From: an uncultured Chitinophagaceae bacterium
GTDB lineage: Bacteria; Bacteroidota; Bacteroidia; Chitinophagales; Chitinophagaceae
Length of the DNA stretch: 5,926 nucleotides
Direction: 5' to 3'
NCBI GenBank assembly: GCA_937897585.1
Contig: CALCNY010000304.1
Span: 1 to 5,926, forward strand
Shown one piece after another: positions 1-5,926 of this stretch. The translations under genes were made by a program, and so were the position numbers. Numbering within the stretch: the first letter of the stretch is position 1; the number at the start of each line of letters is the position of its first letter. Below the pieces are notes generated by a model. That model did no database searches and was not told where the DNA came from. It saw only the letters and a list, made by a program, of their open reading frames with translations.

Positions 1-525
1 ATGCTCTAAAACATGGTTCGCAATAACTACATCAAAACTTTGATCAGCAAAACTAAAAGCCATAGCATCTTCTTGTCTTATCTGCTTATCAATGTTTTTA
101 TAAAATCCCGGAACCAGATCTGCAGTAATAATTTCTGATTTGGATTTTAAATATTGATACACATTTTTCTCTGGAGAAAGATGAAGTATTTTTTTATTCG
201 AAATATTTACATGATGCTGTAACATAGCAATGACAAGCCTTTCCCTTGCATTGGATAAACAATTTGGACAGATAATATTCTTTCCAAAACCTGCAATGAC
301 ATTATTTTTTGAAATCGCATTTTTATTTTCTGAAGCAGGCCAATCATCTACAAATCGAAAATATTGCTCTTGGCAAACATTGCAAGTAAAACCATGACCT
401 TTGTAACTTGCAAATGAAATTCGATAAAATAATCGCTGCAAATAAAAAACAACATTTCTGTAATGGCTTTGCAGCGGATGATAAATTCCAAGGAAGTGTA
501 AAATATTTTTAAACTGAGTGTTCAA
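1..525 (-). CDS. SAM-dependent methyltransferase with N-terminal Cys4 motif (3' end outside window)
   Basis: The frame is open from a TTG at 525 to the window edge, giving 175 codons. Cys48-x2-Cys51 and Cys86-Pro-Asn-Cys89 form a zinc-ribbon-like pair of knuckles. Next come ILHLSPE (113-119), standing where the Rossmann motif I of class I methyltransferases lies, an acidic residue in the ADL strand (about 136), and FDVVIANHVLEH (164-175), the typical motif IV/post-motif IV segment. Family knowledge says such proteins bind S-adenosylmethionine and methylate a small molecule or glycan; the substrate cannot be read here. The start is inferred. No ATG or GTG lies between an in-frame TGA upstream (inside ispD) and the Cys motifs, and the TTG sits 2 nt after the ispD stop. 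A second TTG at codon 30 is an alternative; the first in-frame ATG, codon 101, would remove the Cys pairs. The missing C-terminus prevents a finer family assignment. Confidence 0.85.
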   Translation of the reverse strand, partial: MNTQFKNILHFLGIYHPLQSHYRNVVFYLQRLFYRISFASYKGHGFTCNVCQEQYFRFVDDWPASENKNAISKNNVIAGFGKNIICPNCLSNARERLVIAMLQHHVNISNKKILHLSPEKNVYQYLKSKSEIITADLVPGFYKNIDKQIRQEDAMAFSFADQSFDVVIANHVLEH

Positions 526-527
526 AA

Positions 528-1199
528 TTATTGAGCGTTGTCGAGTATTTTTTCTGCTATGATTAAATCAATCGGATGTGTGATTTTAATATTGTTCTCA
601 TCTCCGGAAATGATATGAATCTGAAATCCTGAGGCTTCCATAACTGAGGCTTCGTCTGTAAATGAATCATTGTATTCCACTTCAAAAGCTTTTTTCAATT
701 CTTCACTAAAAAAAGTTTGAGGTGTTTGAACCAGCATTACAGTATCTCTTGAAATGGATTTGTTTTTTTCTCCTTCAATCAATCTCACGCTATCTTTTGA
801 AGAAATAGCAGGGATGATGGCTTTCTTAATTACAACTTCATTCAGCGAGCGTTGTATTAAATCTACAGAAACCAGACTTCTAACCGCATCATGAACCAAC
901 ACAATTCCCTCTTCATTGATTTGCATCAATCCATTTTTTACAGAATGGAATCTTGTAGCACCACCGGAAGTAATGATAATTTCTTTGCCATTAAAATATT
1001 GAGTAATTATTTCTTTTCCTGTTTGTAAATGTTGTTCAGGCAAGACTAGAATGATGTTGATATGTTCATCTGCTTTTAAAAAAGATTCAATGGTATAAAC
1101 GAGTAATGGTTTGTTTTTAAGAAGTATAAACTGTTTGGGCAAATCAGATTTCATTCTGCTTCCGTTCCCACCGGCAACCAATACAGCATATTTTTTCAT
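528..1199 (-). CDS. ispD: 2-C-methyl-D-erythritol 4-phosphate cytidylyltransferase (IspD)
   Basis: This cytosolic enzyme of the MEP isoprenoid pathway couples MEP to CTP, giving CDP-methylerythritol and pyrophosphate. At 223 aa it is slightly shorter than the roughly 236-aa E. coli enzyme. The nucleotide-binding loop GGNGSRMKSDLPKQF (10-24) carries the expected Arg15 and Lys22. It is followed by SGGATRFHSVKNGL (78-91), VHDAVR (102-107), Arg151 before the VQTPQTF segment (157-163), TDEAS (181-185) and DENNIKITHPID (200-211) with Lys205. These correspond to the CTP- and MEP-binding elements known for the family. After VHDAVR the usual Pro is Ser108, a mild variation. The ATG is the first start after an in-frame TAA, which is the asparaginase stop 12 nt upstream, and no Shine-Dalgarno sequence is visible. 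The methyltransferase starts 2 nt after its stop. IspF is not adjacent. Confidence 0.96.
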   Translation of the reverse strand: MKKYAVLVAGGNGSRMKSDLPKQFILLKNKPLLVYTIESFLKADEHINIILVLPEQHLQTGKEIITQYFNGKEIIITSGGATRFHSVKNGLMQINEEGIVLVHDAVRSLVSVDLIQRSLNEVVIKKAIIPAISSKDSVRLIEGEKNKSISRDTVMLVQTPQTFFSEELKKAFEVEYNDSFTDEASVMEASGFQIHIISGDENNIKITHPIDLIIAEKILDNAQ

Positions 1200-1211
1200 A
1201 ACAGAAGAATA

Positions 1212-2180
1212 TTAAGGAAGTTGATGATATTCTTTATACAATCCTATTTTATGTTCGCCTTTACTGGTTTTCATGCCGCGATACATACCGGCACTATTAA
1301 ACACCATTGCAACATTGCCTTCTTTATCCACGCCAATCATGCCGCCTTCGCCGTTTATTTCTATTAATTTATGATGCACCACTTCATTCATGGCCGCTTC
1401 AAGTGAAAGTCCTTTGTATTCCATTAATGCATTTACATCATGAGCGGCAACGGCACGAATAAACAATTCACCATGTCCGGTACAACTGATGCCACAGGTT
1501 TTGTTATTGGCGTAAGTTCCCGCGCCTATGATTGGGCTATCTCCTATTCTACCATATTTTTTGTTGGTCATACCACCTGTACTTGTTGCTGCTGCAAGGT
1601 TACCATGCTGATCAAGTGCAACAGCTCCAACGGTTCCAAATTTTTTATCCTTCATTAATTCAGCAATATCCTGATGGGTATGATCTAATGAGTAGGTATC
1701 GCTATCACGAATTTCTTTCCATTGATCGTATCTGAATTGTGAGAAAAAATATTCATCGGGTTCGAGTTTCAATCCACGTTTGATGGCAAAATCATTGGCT
1801 CCTTTTCCACTTAAAAAAACGTGATTGCTGTTTACCATCACTTCATATGCCAACTCAATAGGATTGCGGACATTCCTTACTCCGGCAATGGAACCCGCTT
1901 TCAAATCAGCACCACTCATGATGGCGGCATCCATTTCCTGTACACCTTTTTTGGTAAATACAGAACCGCGACCGGCATTGAATAAAATATGATCTTCGAG
2001 AATGATAATTGCTGCTCTTACAGCATCGACTGAAGTACCGCCATTTTCGAGAATTTCATAGCCCTTAAGTAACGCGGATTCCAACCCAAGTGTGTAAGCC
2101 TTTTCCAGTTCAGGAGTCATGTCTTGTTTGAGAATTGTACCTGCGCCGCCATGAATGACGATGGAAAATGGTTGTTGCAT
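1212..2180 (-). CDS. Isoaspartyl peptidase / plant-type L-asparaginase (Ntn-hydrolase, T2 family)
   Basis: The 322-aa protein matches the EcAIII/IaaA and human ASRGL1 type. These enzymes hydrolyse L-asparagine and beta-aspartyl (isoaspartyl) dipeptides, clearing damaged peptides and releasing aspartate. Visible motifs are IHGGAGT (9-15), the NAGRGSVFT segment (68-76) with MDAAIM (83-88), and FGTVGAVALD (181-190). Autocleavage is expected between Gly182 and Thr183, making Thr183 the N-terminal nucleophile of the beta subunit. STGGMTNKKYGRIGDSPIIG (200-219) supplies Thr201, Arg211 and Asp214 for substrate binding, and TGHGE (234-238) completes the site. There is no signal peptide, so a cytosolic location is likely, unlike the secreted flavobacterial glycosylasparaginase relatives. 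The ATG directly follows an in-frame TAA, which fixes the start. It is probably cotranscribed with ispD. Sequence alone does not separate asparaginase from isoaspartyl peptidase preference. Confidence 0.95.
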   Translation of the reverse strand: MQQPFSIVIHGGAGTILKQDMTPELEKAYTLGLESALLKGYEILENGGTSVDAVRAAIIILEDHILFNAGRGSVFTKKGVQEMDAAIMSGADLKAGSIAGVRNVRNPIELAYEVMVNSNHVFLSGKGANDFAIKRGLKLEPDEYFFSQFRYDQWKEIRDSDTYSLDHTHQDIAELMKDKKFGTVGAVALDQHGNLAAATSTGGMTNKKYGRIGDSPIIGAGTYANNKTCGISCTGHGELFIRAVAAHDVNALMEYKGLSLEAAMNEVVHHKLIEINGEGGMIGVDKEGNVAMVFNSAGMYRGMKTSKGEHKIGLYKEYHQLP

Positions 2181-2307
2181 TTATTTTTTTTCCAAATTTA
2201 TTTAATTAAAATAAGAGAATTGCTATCTTTTTTTAAACATAATGTGCAATTAACAAATGCAATGATGAAAACGGCGTATTGAAAGAAGTTTTCAAAAAAA
2301 ACGGCTT
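2181..2307. other. 127-nt AT-rich intergenic gap between GT9 and asparaginase
   Basis: This is one of the longer gaps in the window and I see no gene in it. It holds a direct repeat AAAACGGC (2268-2275 and 2298-2305, 30 nt apart) and a weak inverted repeat GAAAAC/GTTTTC (2267-2272 and 2288-2293) with no U-tract after it in the minus direction. The only promoter-like element is the -7 candidate near the asparaginase start. Whether transcription from GT9 continues across it cannot be decided from sequence. Confidence 0.6.
2193..2200 (-). promoter_or_regulatory. Possible -7 element upstream of the asparaginase gene
   Basis: TAAATTTG on the minus strand matches the Bacteroidota -7 consensus TAnnTTTG. 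It ends 12 nt before the asparaginase ATG, so the 5' leader would be only a few nucleotides. I see no TTTG or TTG at the usual -33 distance, and chance matches are common in such AT-rich DNA. A promoter here would separate asparaginase-ispD-methyltransferase from the DUF4254-GT9 pair. Confidence 0.3.
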
Positions 2308-3342
2308 TTAATTTGAAACTATAAATTGAATTGTTGAAATTATTTTTTCGGTGGTGATTTGTTCCATACAAGCATGGTCTCCTCTCCAACATTTTTTATT
2401 TCCATACACAGAACAAGGTCTGCAAGGCAAATCAATTGAAATTACATTTTCATCCGATTGTCCCCAACCCAAAAAACCTGCGTATGGATGTGTTGCGCCC
2501 CAGATGCTAACCACAGGAATATTGTACATAGAAGCCAAGTGCATATTGGCAGAATCCATGCTGCACATGAGTTTGAGATGACTGATAATGGCCAATTCTT
2601 CCTGCAGATTAAATTTCCCGGTTATGTTGATGACGTTTGGATGATTTTCATTGATCCAGCTATCCAAAATATTTTTTTCCTGAATACCGCCGCCAAAAAG
2701 GAGAATATTGATGTTTAATTTAGTTAGCTCCTCTACTACCAATTTCATCTTATTTACATCATACATTTTTTCGGCATGCTTTGCAAATGGAGCGATGCCA
2801 ATGCATTGTTTATGTTCAAAATAAATTGTTGCTTTTTCTGGTAATGGCAATGTCATTTTTTTCAACAATGAAGGTTGCAAATTAATTGAATAGCCCATTT
2901 GTTCAAACACATCAGCATAGCGTTGAAATCCTGATTTTAATGGATGAAAGTTTGATTTTTGCTTTGCAGTCAGCTTTTTCTTTTCAGCGCGACCTTTATC
3001 AATGGTAAATATCCTCTTCCCTGTTAAAGAGAAAAACAATTTCAATACATGTGTTCTTACTACACTATGCAAATCGGCGATGGCGTGAATTTTTTGTTTA
3101 TTGGAAATTGATCTAAACAAGCGATACAATCCTGAAAATCCTTTGTGTTCGCCTTTTAAATCGGCGCCGATAAATTCGCAATTTTCAATGTTTGCAAAAA
3201 AAGGAGCTAATTTTTTATCTGATAAAAATGTGATAGACAATTCAGGATATTGTTGCAATAACAATTTGATTACAGGCACGCACATAGCCACATCTCCCAT
3301 AGCAGAGAACCTGATGGCTACAATATGTTTTTTTGTATTCAA
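2308..3342 (-). CDS. Glycosyltransferase family 9 (heptosyltransferase-like)
   Basis: The 344-aa protein has the GT-B layout of GT9 enzymes, which transfer ADP-heptose or related sugars onto the LPS core at the cytoplasmic face of the inner membrane. The N-terminal loop IRFSAMGDVAMCVPVI (10-25) carries Asp17, the position of the catalytic Asp in WaaC-type enzymes. ADLHSVVRT (89-97) is the second conserved block. IGIAPFAKHAEKMY (181-194) begins the nucleotide-sugar-binding half, and SMDSANMHLASMYNIPVVSI (261-280) followed by WGATHP (281-286) is the family signature. A C-terminal cysteine group (307, 310, 318, 325, with H323) resembles that of many GT9 members. The start codon is TTG: an in-frame TAA lies three codons upstream, and the next Met (15) would destroy the first strand and loop. 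It follows the DUF4254 gene after 2 nt, suggesting coupled translation. Donor and acceptor sugars are not determined. Confidence 0.92.
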   Translation of the reverse strand: MNTKKHIVAIRFSAMGDVAMCVPVIKLLLQQYPELSITFLSDKKLAPFFANIENCEFIGADLKGEHKGFSGLYRLFRSISNKQKIHAIADLHSVVRTHVLKLFFSLTGKRIFTIDKGRAEKKKLTAKQKSNFHPLKSGFQRYADVFEQMGYSINLQPSLLKKMTLPLPEKATIYFEHKQCIGIAPFAKHAEKMYDVNKMKLVVEELTKLNINILLFGGGIQEKNILDSWINENHPNVINITGKFNLQEELAIISHLKLMCSMDSANMHLASMYNIPVVSIWGATHPYAGFLGWGQSDENVISIDLPCRPCSVYGNKKCWRGDHACMEQITTEKIISTIQFIVSN

Positions 3343-3344
3343 AA

Positions 3345-3953
3345 TTATTTAGCTGATTGCTGGTATAATACAGGATTCAAAGAAGGATCATTGTACATTT
3401 TCATTTGCTTGTACACCTTCATGTATTTTTTTCCTGATTCAATATCTTCGAGAAGCATATCAATAGCTGTAGATAAATCAATTCTTTGTTCAAGCAGAAT
3501 ATTTAATTTCTTCGTACATGCATCACGGTGAGTGGGTTCAGCCTCTGGTCGATTGGCTTCAATGTACATGTGAAATATTTTAAGCGCAAGAATTGACAAA
3601 CGATCAATTGCCCAAGCTGGACTTTCAGTATTTAAACTGGCGCCTGCTGCTACTTGTACGTCATTATATTTATCGAGGAAATAGCTATCGATATATTCAA
3701 CCATATCTGTTCTTACCTGATTGCTGGCGTCAATTCTGCGTTTAAGTGCTAATCCATCTACTGGAGAAATATCAGGATTACGAACGATATCTTCAAGATG
3801 CCATTGAACCGTATCTATCCAGTTTTTCTGGTATAATAGAAAATCGATACTGCCATCAGTATATGGATTGACCGCTAATTCATCTACATTATCGTGTTGG
3901 TGATAATCTGAAATGGCTTTATCAAATATTTCGTTACAATGTGCAGCAAACAT
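3345..3953 (-). CDS. DUF4254 domain-containing protein
   Basis: The 202-aa, probably all-helical soluble protein has no signal peptide or membrane segment. I recognise it as DUF4254 from WHLEDIVRNP (51-60), the RRIDASNQVRTD stretch (72-83) and NTESPAWAIDRLSILALKIF (108-127), plus a Lys/Tyr-rich tail (175-188). No biochemical function is known to me. The acidic and histidine residues within WHLED and the NTE/IDR/H128 positions are likely functional, but any metal- or substrate-binding role is guesswork. The ATG is fixed by an in-frame TAA five codons upstream. It is the first gene after a Bacteroidota-type promoter and lies 2 nt from the GT9 gene, so a shared role in surface glycan synthesis is a reasonable inference. 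Confidence 0.85.
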   Translation of the reverse strand: MFAAHCNEIFDKAISDYHQHDNVDELAVNPYTDGSIDFLLYQKNWIDTVQWHLEDIVRNPDISPVDGLALKRRIDASNQVRTDMVEYIDSYFLDKYNDVQVAAGASLNTESPAWAIDRLSILALKIFHMYIEANRPEAEPTHRDACTKKLNILLEQRIDLSTAIDMLLEDIESGKKYMKVYKQMKMYNDPSLNPVLYQQSAK

Positions 3954-3982
3954 GTTTAAAATAGTTTATTAAAAAATGAACA

Positions 3983-4012
3983 CAAAAATATTGTTTGTGC
4001 ATCAAAAACAAA
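3983..4012 (-). promoter_or_regulatory. Bacteroidota-type promoter for DUF4254-GT9
   Basis: On the minus strand TTTG (4012-4009) is followed after 18 nt by TATTTTTG (3990-3983), an exact match to TAnnTTTG at a spacing acceptable for the -33/-7 promoters of this phylum. Transcription would begin near 3976, leaving a leader of about 20-25 nt before the ATG at 3953. The inverted repeat TTGTTT-N9-AAACAA (4011-3991) fills the spacer and could be an operator, or a weak hairpin for the gene upstream. Confidence 0.5.
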
Positions 4013-4021
4013 AACCAATAC

Positions 4022-5446
4022 TTATGCTTCTTTTTTATTGTTAGCAACAGCGAAATAATATAAAGGAATTCCTATTAATGTGATAATCAAACCTGGCCAT
4101 GTAAATTGTGGTTTGTAAATGATCAACAACGTACAAAAGCTGATGCCCATTAAAATATAAATCACAGGTAATACAGGGTAACCAAAAGCTTTATAAGGTC
4201 TTTCTGCGTCAGGACGTTTTTTTCTTAAAATAAAGATGCCTATAATAGTTAGAACATAAAAAATTACTACGATAAATGAAACCATATCAAGTAAGTCGCC
4301 GTATTTACCACTAAGGCAAAGTGCGCAAGCAACAACACATTGAATCCAAAGTGCCCATTCTGGAACTGCATTTTTATTTAGTGTATCTGCTTTTTTAAAG
4401 AATAATTTATCGTGAGCCATGGTATAATATACTCTTGCTCCTGCCAATATCAATCCATTATTGCAACCGAACGTAGAAATCATAATCATGGCGGCGATGA
4501 TGATGGTTCCGCTGCTTCCGAAAATAGCATCAGAAGCGCTTAAAGCCACTCTGTTGTCTTTTGCAAATGCCAACTCATGCATAGGCACTGTAGCCAGATA
4601 CACTACATTCATCAACACATAAATTAAGGTAACAATCAATGTGCCTAAAAATAAACTCATTCCAATATTCTTTTTTGGATTTTTAATTTCACCAGCAATG
4701 AATGTCACGTTATTCCAGGCATCACTACTAAAAATACTTCCCACCATTGCACTGGCAATAGCGCCTAAAATAGCCCCATTGATTAAAGTTTGTGAGCCAA
4801 TAACTCCGTCAGTTTTGGTTAATTTTTGAACCATCCATGGATGATCCCAGTTTGCTTTCCACACATCCCATTTGAAAGCAATAAAGCCTGCAATGATCAA
4901 CCCAAATAATGAAATTAATTTAGTGGAAGTAAATATCGTTTGAATGATTTTTCCGGTCTGAATGCCACGTGTATTGATAAACGTTAGCAATACAATCAAG
5001 ACTATTCCTAGCAACTGTGCATAGTGAATAGTAAGCCCCATTAGATTAAAAGTATTGGCCTCATCCCAAGCCAGCATTGGAAAAAAATAACCTGCAAATT
5101 TTGCAAATCCAACTGCCACTGCAGCAATTGTTCCTGTTTGAATTACTGAAAAGAAACTCCAACCATATAAAAATCCAACCAGTGGATTATAGGATTCTTT
5201 GAGGTAAACGTATTGTCCGCCTGCTTTTGGAAACATACCACTTAATTCGCCATAACTCAACGCTGCAGTTAATGTCATAAATCCTGTAATCAACCAAACC
5301 GCAATCAACCAACCGGCACTACCGAGGTCTTTAAGCATGTCGGCACTTACAATAAAAATGCCGGAACCTATCATTGATCCTGCTACTATCATAGTTGCAT
5401 CAAATAAACCCAATGTTGGCTTAAATGAATTGTTTGTTTCTGTCAT
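4022..5446 (-). CDS. APC-superfamily amino acid permease (LAT/SteT-like)
   Basis: The 474-aa inner-membrane protein has about twelve hydrophobic segments (roughly 15-34, 43-66, 90-117, 140-157, 167-190, 222-250, 262-284, 312-340, 363-380, 386-407, 424-443, 450-468), the LeuT-fold arrangement of APC transporters. GSMIGSGIF (23-31) is the unwound TM1 substrate-binding motif. FSSDAWNNVTFIAGEIKNPK (239-258) is the TM6 signature of the L-type amino acid transporter branch. RPDAERPYKAFGYPVLP (411-427) is the conserved loop before TM11. It likely exchanges or imports neutral amino acids; the substrate cannot be read from sequence. Its ATG lies only about 20 nt after the terminator of the preceding gene and no TAnnTTTG element is seen in that gap, so its promoter is unclear. 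The neighbouring DUF4254 gene has its own promoter, so this gene may be a single-gene unit. Confidence 0.93.
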   Translation of the reverse strand: MTETNNSFKPTLGLFDATMIVAGSMIGSGIFIVSADMLKDLGSAGWLIAVWLITGFMTLTAALSYGELSGMFPKAGGQYVYLKESYNPLVGFLYGWSFFSVIQTGTIAAVAVGFAKFAGYFFPMLAWDEANTFNLMGLTIHYAQLLGIVLIVLLTFINTRGIQTGKIIQTIFTSTKLISLFGLIIAGFIAFKWDVWKANWDHPWMVQKLTKTDGVIGSQTLINGAILGAIASAMVGSIFSSDAWNNVTFIAGEIKNPKKNIGMSLFLGTLIVTLIYVLMNVVYLATVPMHELAFAKDNRVALSASDAIFGSSGTIIIAAMIMISTFGCNNGLILAGARVYYTMAHDKLFFKKADTLNKNAVPEWALWIQCVVACALCLSGKYGDLLDMVSFIVVIFYVLTIIGIFILRKKRPDAERPYKAFGYPVLPVIYILMGISFCTLLIIYKPQFTWPGLIITLIGIPLYYFAVANNKKEA

Positions 5447-5465
5447 AATCAGTAATAAATTGAAT

Positions 5466-5493
5466 AAAAAATCCCGCTTAAATTAACGGGATT
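5466..5493 (-). terminator. Rho-independent terminator after the OmpH-like gene
   Basis: On the minus strand AATCCCG (5493-5487) pairs with CGGGATT (5476-5470), extendable by a G-U and a U-A pair, around a short AT-rich loop. A run of six U (5471-5466) overlaps the end of the stem. It begins about 26 nt after the stop of the OmpH-like gene and ends 20 nt before the permease ATG. The opposite strand has no T-run, so it acts in one direction only. It is the best-formed hairpin I found in the window. Confidence 0.85.
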
Positions 5494-5519
5494 GAAGATA
5501 ACATTTATTTTTAAATCTA

Positions 5520-5926
5520 TTACTTGTCTTCTGTCAACATTTCATTCATTCCTGTAATTACATCTGGAGTAATGTTGTATGAACTGTCTTTGTAAACCAT
5601 ATAATCCAGGCCATTTCCACATGAGAAGATGTAAGTAAATCTTTTATCCTTGTTATAATCTGCCAAAAAATCTTTTAATTTCTGTTGGATATCATCCATG
5701 AATTTATAACTCTTTTCATTCAGTTTTTGAGAGAGTGTTTGTTTTTTGGTGTCCACTTGTTGTTGTTCTTGAATGAGTTCATTTTGAAAAGCTTCTGCTT
5801 CTGATTGAGTAATTGCATTTCCTCTTTTTAGGAAATTGTTCTTTTTATTTTCAAGAATTTTATAACTGGCTTCCCATTCTGCTTCAATGGCTTCCTGTTC
5901 TTTTTCAAGGGCTTTTCTGTTGTCCT
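5520..5926 (-). CDS. OmpH/Skp-family periplasmic chaperone (5' end outside window)
   Basis: The C-terminal 134 codons (5924-5520) are present and the reading frame continues past the window edge. A GTG at 5756 is an internal Val codon rather than a start, because the frame upstream is fully open and coding. The first ~75 residues are charged and coiled-coil-like, rich in Glu, Lys and Gln, matching the tentacle arms of Skp. They are followed by LKDFLADYNKDKRFTYIFSC (around 83-102), a YMVYKDSSYNIT segment and DVITGMNEML near the end. This C-terminal block is typical of OmpH-like proteins in Bacteroidota, which escort outer-membrane proteins through the periplasm. The signal peptide would be in the missing N-terminus. 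Homologues often occur near BamA, but that neighbour is outside the window. A strong terminator follows, so this gene ends its transcript. Confidence 0.88.
   Translation of the reverse strand, partial: DNRKALEKEQEAIEAEWEASYKILENKKNNFLKRGNAITQSEAEAFQNELIQEQQQVDTKKQTLSQKLNEKSYKFMDDIQQKLKDFLADYNKDKRFTYIFSCGNGLDYMVYKDSSYNITPDVITGMNEMLTEDK

Noticed and set aside
1440..1735. Plus-strand ORFs opposite the asparaginase gene
   Set aside because: They are antisense to a well-conserved enzyme and their translations are Cys/Tyr-rich and motif-free, as expected of shadow frames.
2267..2305. GAAAAC/GTTTTC inverted repeat as a GT9 terminator
   Set aside because: The stem is only 6 bp with a 15-nt loop and no U-tract follows in the minus direction.
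2198..2392. Small 64-aa minus-strand ORF overlapping the 3' end of GT9
   Set aside because: It shares bases with the GT9 C-terminus in another frame, has low-complexity composition and no recognisable motif.
2351..2718. Plus-strand ORFs opposite GT9
   Set aside because: They are antisense to the conserved GT9 signature and cysteine region, with no domain or promoter evidence of their own.
3101..3531. Plus-strand ORFs across the GT9/DUF4254 junction
   Set aside because: They are antisense shadows with no start context and no recognisable protein motifs.
4641..4829. Plus-strand hydrophobic 62-aa ORF opposite the permease
   Set aside because: Its hydrophobicity mirrors the membrane segments coded on the other strand and it has no independent support.
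5520..5756. Separate 78-aa gene starting at a GTG
   Set aside because: The same frame is open upstream to the window edge and encodes the coiled-coil part of an OmpH/Skp protein, so the GTG is an internal Val codon.

Overview
The window is AT-rich and every supported gene lies on the minus strand, so transcription runs from high to low coordinates. Several features suggest a member of the Bacteroidota, plausibly the Chitinophagia/Sphingobacteriia side: a DUF4254 protein next to a family 9 glycosyltransferase, an OmpH/Skp chaperone with the C-terminal style common in that phylum, A-rich start regions without Shine-Dalgarno sequences, and TAnnTTTG-type promoter elements. This placement is inference from gene content; no rRNA is present to prove it.

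In order of transcription: (1) 5926-5520, the C-terminal part of an OmpH/Skp-like periplasmic chaperone that enters from outside the window and ends in a clear rho-independent terminator (5493-5466). (2) 5446-4022, a complete 12-TM APC-superfamily amino acid permease. (3) A short gap (4021-3954) with a good Bacteroidota-type promoter. (4) 3953-3345, a DUF4254 protein, followed after 2 nt by (5) 3342-2308, a GT9 heptosyltransferase-like enzyme that starts with TTG. (6) A 127-nt AT-rich gap with only a weak promoter candidate. (7) 2180-1212, a plant-type L-asparaginase/isoaspartyl peptidase. (8) 1199-528, IspD of the MEP isoprenoid pathway, 12 nt downstream. (9) 525 to the window edge, the N-terminal 175 codons of a SAM-dependent methyltransferase with a Cys4 zinc-ribbon-like N-terminal part, again starting with TTG 2 nt after the upstream stop.

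The close spacings suggest two transcription units, DUF4254-GT9 and asparaginase-IspD-methyltransferase, which may be joined by read-through. The themes are envelope biogenesis (OmpH, GT9 and probably DUF4254), isoprenoid precursor synthesis (IspD), and amino acid or peptide salvage (permease, isoaspartyl peptidase).

Most of this is ordinary chromosomal housekeeping. I found no mobile element, CRISPR array, RNA gene or defence system. The most distinctive signal is that the DUF4254/GT9 and IspD/methyltransferase junctions share almost the same 15-nt sequence, AATAATTTTGAAYAC, containing TAA, two Ts and a TTG start. This looks like a recurring stop-and-restart arrangement.
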